Assembly (NCBI GenBank): GCA_028583605.1
Contig: CM053331.1
Span: 12,818,857-12,882,856 of the forward strand
Direction: 5' to 3'
Length of the DNA stretch: 64,000 nt
DNA from: Dastarcus helophoroides
Taxonomy: Eukaryota; Arthropoda; Insecta; Coleoptera; Bothrideridae
Part shown: piece after piece, positions 58,650 to 64,000 of the stretch
How the letters are laid out: the number at the start of each line of letters is the position of its first letter
Position numbering within the stretch: position 1 is the first letter of the stretch
The notes under the pieces: generated by a model
What the model was told of the DNA's origin: nothing
Seen by the model: the letters and a program-made list of their open reading frames with translations, nothing else
Databases searched by the model: none
Made by a program: the position numbers and the translations under genes

Positions 58650-58823
58650 AATTATTTTTAGAAATTTCGACTTTTTTCTCGAAATTTCGATTTTTTTCTT
58701 GAAATTTCGACTTTATAAATGTCGAAATTTTTTTTTTCTTCCACTTTTTTAAAAATTTCGAGATTAAAGTTGAAATTTTGACTTTAATCTCGAAATTTCG
58801 AAAAAAAAGTCGAAATTTGTATA
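58650..58823. repeat. Palindromic AAATTTCGA satellite
   Basis: Dense dyads such as GACTTTAATCTCGAAATTTC and its complement. The same wording recurs at 9660-9830 and 62340-62470, where copies share TTAATTACCAAAATTT. Confidence 0.6.
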
Positions 58824-58831
58824 CCCTAAGG

Positions 58832-61800
58832 CAGCGGTCGGCAAACCGCGGTTCTTTTAAAAGAAAATTGCGGCTCTTTAAATTCCCCTAAAAGAATAAA
58901 CAAATTAAAGTTAGAGCGGACAGACACCCAGACACTCATTAAACAAGTGACCTACAGAAGTCGAAATTTCCAAGAATACTTTTCTAGGAATTTTTAAGTC
59001 TTAAATTTTGACAAAAAGTTATGATTTCAGGAAGTATTTTTCCGAAAGTTTTAATTAATTTATATTAACATTTTAAAAAAACATATGAAATTTCTAGAAA
59101 AAGACCAACTTGGGGAGTCGAAATTTCTAAAAAATATTTTTCTCATGATTTATACTTTTTTATTTGTAGATTTTCTAAAACCTTGAGATTTCGTGAGAAA
59201 AAGGTAAATTACTTTTTGTAAGAAAAAAAAATCTAAATTTTAAATATTAAAGCTCGAAATAAAAGCTGAAATTTTCAAAAAAAGCCGAATTTTGAGAAAG
59301 AGTTTTTGAAAAAATTGAGACAAAGTAATAGACTTCGAAAAAATTGAGTAAATGGAACAGATTTCAAAAAATTGAATAAAAGGAATTTATCAAAAGTTCT
59401 CAATAAAAGGTAAAATTTTAGAAAAAAAAAAAAAACAACGTAGAATTTCGACAATAGATTGAAACCAAGGACAAATAAAAAACCTAAAATGTTTAAAAAA
59501 TTTTGAATTTTTTGAAATATAGTAAAATTTCTAAAAGAAATTGTAAAAATTAACTGCTAAGCTTAGAAAAAATTGTCGATCTCTAAAAAAGTCGAAGTTT
59601 TTCAGTGAGGAAGAAAGTTTAATTTTAGGAAGAATTTCATGGAAAAAGTTTAGAACAACTCGAAGTTTCAATAAAAAATTGTAATTTTCCAGAGAAAGCT
59701 AAGTTTTGAAAATAAATTTGCAATTTTGAGAACAGGACGAATTAAAAAACTCCAAATTTTCAGATAAATTTGAATTTTGAGAAAATTGGTAAAATAATGT
59801 TGAAAGAAAATTTCGAGAAGCGTTGAACTTTAAAAAAAGTCAAAATTTCCCCGAAAAAGCCAAATTTTGAGAAAAGGAAGTAATTTCGAAAAAACTGGGA
59901 ACAATGAAGAGATTTAAAAAAATGAATTTATCCAATTCGCAAAAAGGGAGAAATTTCGAAAACAATGAATTTATCGAAAGTTCTCAAAAAAGGCAAAATT
60001 TTAGAAAAAAAACCTCGATTTTCGACAATAAATTGAAACCCAAAACAGATTTAAAAACCTGCAATTTTTAGACAATTTTCAATTTTTTGAAAAATTGTGA
60101 AATTTCGAAAAGAGAAATTGTAAGAATAAACTGAAAGCTTAGAAAAAATTGTTGAAATTTAAAAAAGTCAAAGTTTTTCAGAGAAGAAAAAAAGTCAAAT
60201 TTTAGAAAAAATTTCAAGGAAAAAGTCAAAATATTGAAAAAAGCTCGAAATGTTGACAAAAAATTTACAATTTTCCAGAGAAAGTTAAATTTTGAGAATA
60301 AATTTGAAATTTCGAGAATAAGACGATTTTAAAAAATTTAAATTTTTACTTAAATTCTAATTTTGAAAACATTTGTACAATAATTTCGAAAGAAAATTCC
60401 GAGAAAATTTGGAGAAAAGTCTTTAACTTTAAAAAGCCGAATTTTAAGAAAAAGGAAGAGATTTAGAAAAAAATTGGGAAAAGTGATTTAAAAAAATAAT
60501 AAATTTGTCCAAAGTTCTCAAATAAAGGCAAAATTTCAGAAAAAAAACGTTGAATTTCCACAATAGATTGAAACTTAAAACAAATTTAAAAAACTTGAAA
60601 TTTTGAGATAAAACAGAAATTGTAAAAATTAACTGTAAGCTTAAAAAAGTGTCGAACTTTAAAAAAAATTAAAGTTTTTTAAAGAAAAGTTCCAAATTTC
60701 GATAAAAATTTGCAATTTTCCAGAGAAAATTAAATTTTGAGAATAAATTTGAAATTTCGAAAAGAAGACGAATTTAAAAAAACTCCAAATATTCAGATAA
60801 ATCGAATTTTGAGAAAATTGGTAAAATAAATTCGGAAGCAAAAGGAATGTTGATAAAATTTCCAATTTCGAGAAGTGTTAAACTAAAAATATGTCAAAAT
60901 TTTCCAGAGTCAAATTTTAAGAAAAAAAATTAAATTTTGTGATTTGAAAATAGATGAATTTCGTTCGAAATAAAAGTTGATATTTACGGAAAAAACTGAA
61001 TTTTGAAAAAAATAAATTTCGAAAAATATGAATTTGTCAAAATACTCAAAAAAGCAAAATTTTAGAAAAAAATACGTCGAACTCTGACAACAGATTGATT
61101 CCAGAACAAATTTAAAAACCTAAAATTTTTAGACAAATTTGAATATTGTGAAAAATTGTAAAATTTCGAAAAGAGAAATTGTAAAAAACTCAAAGCTTAG
61201 AAAAAATTGTCGAAATTTAAAAAGTAGAAGTTTTTTAGAGGAGAAGAATAAAATAAATAATTTGCAGCTTTCCAGAGAAAGTTAAATTTTGAGAATAAAT
61301 TTGAAATTTCGAGAACAAGACGAATAAAAAAATTTCAAATTTTCAGAAAAATTCGAATTTTGAGAATATTGGTAAAATAATTTCTAAATAAAAAGGAATG
61401 TGGATAAAACCCCAGGTTTCGAGAAAAGTGTTAAACTTTAAAAAGGTCAACATTTCCCAGAGAAAGTCAAATTTTAAGAACAAAATCAAATTGTTAGATA
61501 AAGTCAAACATTCTGAAGATGGGTGGATTCGTCGATAAAATAGCAGCTTGCAGAAACATAATAAAACGTCGAATTTTCAGTTAAAAGTGGGAATTTCGAA
61601 AAACACCTAATTTTGCAAAACAGGTCGAAATTTCCAAAAAATAAAAAAAGGTTTAAATATTCAGTAAAAGTAAATATTTGGGGGTAATGGTGCAATTTAA
61701 AAAAGGAACGTAATTAAAAAAAATATAAATTACGAGATAAAAGTCCCAATTTAGAACAAAGTTAAAAAAATATAATTTTGGAAAAAAGTCAAATTTAAGA

Positions 61801-62208
61801 ATGGACCTAAATTTCGAAAAAAGAAAATTTGAGAAAAAGATCGAAATCTTCAAAAACTATTTTATTTAACATCTCCAAATTATTACTTTTTTTTACGAAA
61901 TCAAAAGATGAATTTTTGAGAAATAAGTCGAATTAAAAAAAAGTAAATATTTTCACAGATTATCGAGTTTTGAGAAGATAGGAAGATTTAGGGAAAAAAG
62001 TCTGAATAATAATAATAAAAATTAAAAAAAGACGAATACAGAGAAGAGTTAAAGTCGAATTACGAGAAAAAGGCAAATTTTGAAATAAAGCTCTAAATTA
62101 TGAGAAATAAAAGGCCTTTTGGGCTGAATATGTTTTCTTTTGAGTACATGAGTCAGAGGGGCCTCTCCCTGTTTCATATTTTGTCTGACTGATGTTTGCC
62201 GACCCCTG
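58832..62208. mobile_element. 3.4-kb hAT-type element carrying a tandem array
   Basis: The ends are CAGCGGTCGGCAAAC (left) and CAGGGGTCGGCAAAC (right, opposite strand). A perfect 8-base duplication CCCTAAGG lies at 58824-58831 and 62209-62216. The interior is A-rich AAATTTCGA satellite with a higher-order tandem repeat of about 0.5-0.57 kb. A GACAATAGATTGAAAC-like marker recurs near 59447, 60012, 60555 and 61080, and an AAGCTTAGAAAAAATTGT-like marker near 59562, 60137, 60635 and 61191. No transposase. Confidence 0.9.
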
Positions 62209-62216
62209 CCCTAAGG

Positions 62217-64000
62217 CAAGAAGACTCTAATAGTTTTTTTTCCTTATGGTTAAGTTAGGCAGCCGACAGTTGCGTCCCACCACTCCCCTTTCCCAACAAT
62301 ATTGACAGTAGGACGCGTTCAGTAATTCCTATTGTTAATTACCAAAATTTTATCTTTTTTTCTTGAAATTTGAAGATTAAGGTTGAAATTTTGACTTTAA
62401 ACCTCGAAATTTCGAGTTTAAAGTCGAAATTTCGAAAAAAGTCGGAATTGCGACTTTAAAGTCAATTGCTAACTGTTCAGACTTAATTTCTCGGGATGTC
62501 CCGTAGTTTTGCCTTTAATTTAAATGTCCTCAGGACAAAATAATCAACCTTAAAATTGAGTTTTTTTAAAAAAGGACTACATTTCCAGCTGAGTCTTACG
62601 ATTTATACTTTTTTCGAAATTCAACCTTTGAGTTCAAAATTTTAAATTCTAAATTTCACTTGCCGAAAAAAGTGGAAAGTTTGGCTCTAAATTCAAGATT
62701 TCTTAAAAAATATGGAATTTTTGCTCAAAATGTTAGATGTAATTTTGAAATCTTAACTTCAATATCAACTTTTAATCGCAGACCCTCATTATTTATCACT
62801 TTAATTAGCAATTTACAATAAATTTAAATATGCAAAAAGTTTCCTCAAGAAAAAGGCAACTTTAATGCTTTACCATGTATGTACACTCTATGTAGTAAAA
62901 AATAACTTTAAAATGTGCGTCACATAGTAATGTACCCTTACACTAAAATATTTCAAAAAAATAATATTTTTCATGATTAAAAAAAATGGCTTTGATAAGC
63001 AGTTATGCTAACATTACAGGTAGACACTTCAATTTTATTTGTTCTGATGGAAATAAAGACAACTGGTTTTGGTTCCATAAAAAAATAATGCTTTCACTAA
63101 TCGTTTCAAATAAATCAGAAAGTATTTGGATGGAATAATTAAAAGGAAAATAAAACAGCACAAATAGGGTTTGTTTTTAATAAAACTGTATCCACTTCTG
63201 GTATTTTATCTTAAAAACTAAAGTTTTTTCATAGCATCCAGAATATTTATTCCTAATCAAACTAAATTTCAAGAAAAATTACATAACGCAGAGTGGAAAT
63301 AAAATATTTAAATAATAAGAAAAGATACATCTCTGTAAATGATTTATAAAATTTGATTCTGCACAAAATTTAATAATTAAGTACACTATAATACCTGTTT
63401 TACCCGATTGATGAATGAAAAATATGATAATAATATTGGACAGCTTAACAAATATGAAGGGAAAAAAAATACAATTCAAGATGGGTAAATATTATTACAT
63501 TTTTTGTCTAATTTCATTCTATGCAGTATATTTCTGGCATAATAACATGTAATAAATAAAATTAATGGAAGACTAATGGAAAATCTTATGTTGAATTCAA
63601 CACTGACTACATTTATATCGTTGCTTTCGATCCGATTGAAAGTCGCTCGGATCCAAATTGGATTAACTCAGGCGATGGAATCAATCCGTTCTATCTTCGA
63701 TTGATTCGATCCGTGTTCAGTCCATCGTAAATAAAAAAGAACAAACATATTTTAACTAAAAACAGGCGAATTTATTATCCAATAGAAATTAATCATAGAG
63801 TTTGGAATGGGGGTTATATCATGTTATTGAGTTAAAATGTACAAAATATTAATGTGAACAAAATTTCAAGTCAGTCCGTCGGTCCACTTCTCATCGGGTG
63901 AAACATGAGTTTCAATCTGACTGACTCAACCTATCTGACTAAAAGAGAGGATTGGATTGAAGTGTTCGATCCGCTCGAAATTTCAATTCTAATCGTATTT
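62217..64000. repeat. Gene-free right edge
   Basis: 62340-62470 is palindromic satellite (GACTTTAAACCTCGAAATTT and its inverse). 62470-63590 is plain AT-rich DNA in which I see nothing. 63620-64000 holds GATCCGATT / AATCGGATC-like words in both orientations (TTCGATCCGATTG, CGATTGATTCGATCCG, GTGTTCGATCCGC), probably part of a repeat element cut by the window edge. Confidence 0.5.

Noticed and set aside
58832..62208. Tandem array as a CRISPR locus
   Set aside because: Units are about 0.5-0.57 kb, degenerate and AT-rich, in a eukaryotic transposon; no spacers or cas genes.

Overview
The window is nuclear DNA from an AT-rich insect genome. The evidence is intron-split genes with GT-AG sites (introns from 49 bases to more than 7 kb), insect-type protein sequences (a Nup358 with no cyclophilin domain, a fly-like mRpL27), an insect-type Ty3/gypsy element and many hAT-type DNA transposons. 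A beetle is possible, but the order cannot be fixed from the sequence alone.

Layout from left to right. 1-7409 is the end of a large intron of a glutaminyl-tRNA synthetase gene (QARS, minus strand). It holds AT-rich satellite and a nearly intact Ty3/gypsy retrotransposon (1285-6372) with a single gag-pol reading frame. 7410-8394 encodes the first 266 residues of QARS in four exons; the catalytic part lies off the left edge. 10225-12654 (plus) encodes the Rieske iron-sulfur protein of respiratory complex III in two exons. 12655-19742 is about 7 kb of gene-free satellite and foldback elements. 19743-50025 (minus) is a complete Nup358/RanBP2 gene in ten exons, about 2910 residues, with very large TE-filled introns. 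Divergent from it and 565 bases away is mRpL27 (50591-51127, plus, three exons). 53142-55331 (minus) is the tRNA-splicing endonuclease subunit TSEN34 in five exons. 55500-64000 is repeat DNA: hAT-type elements, two solo LTRs and satellite.

All five genes are housekeeping genes. Two serve mitochondria (Rieske protein, mRpL27), two serve tRNA charging and splicing (QARS, TSEN34) and one builds the nuclear pore (Nup358). They share a neighbourhood rather than a pathway.

Two observations matter most. First, exon 5 of Nup358 can be read through its splice donor into 35 more codons that end in a hydrophobic segment and a short basic tail. This would give a membrane-anchored short isoform. Second, much of the gene-free DNA is built from words like GAAATTTCGA, and at least three kilobase-scale blocks of it are bounded by hAT-type terminal inverted repeats with 8-base target-site duplications (31586-33932, 40781-44297, 58832-62208). 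This suggests that non-autonomous hAT elements carry and spread this satellite.
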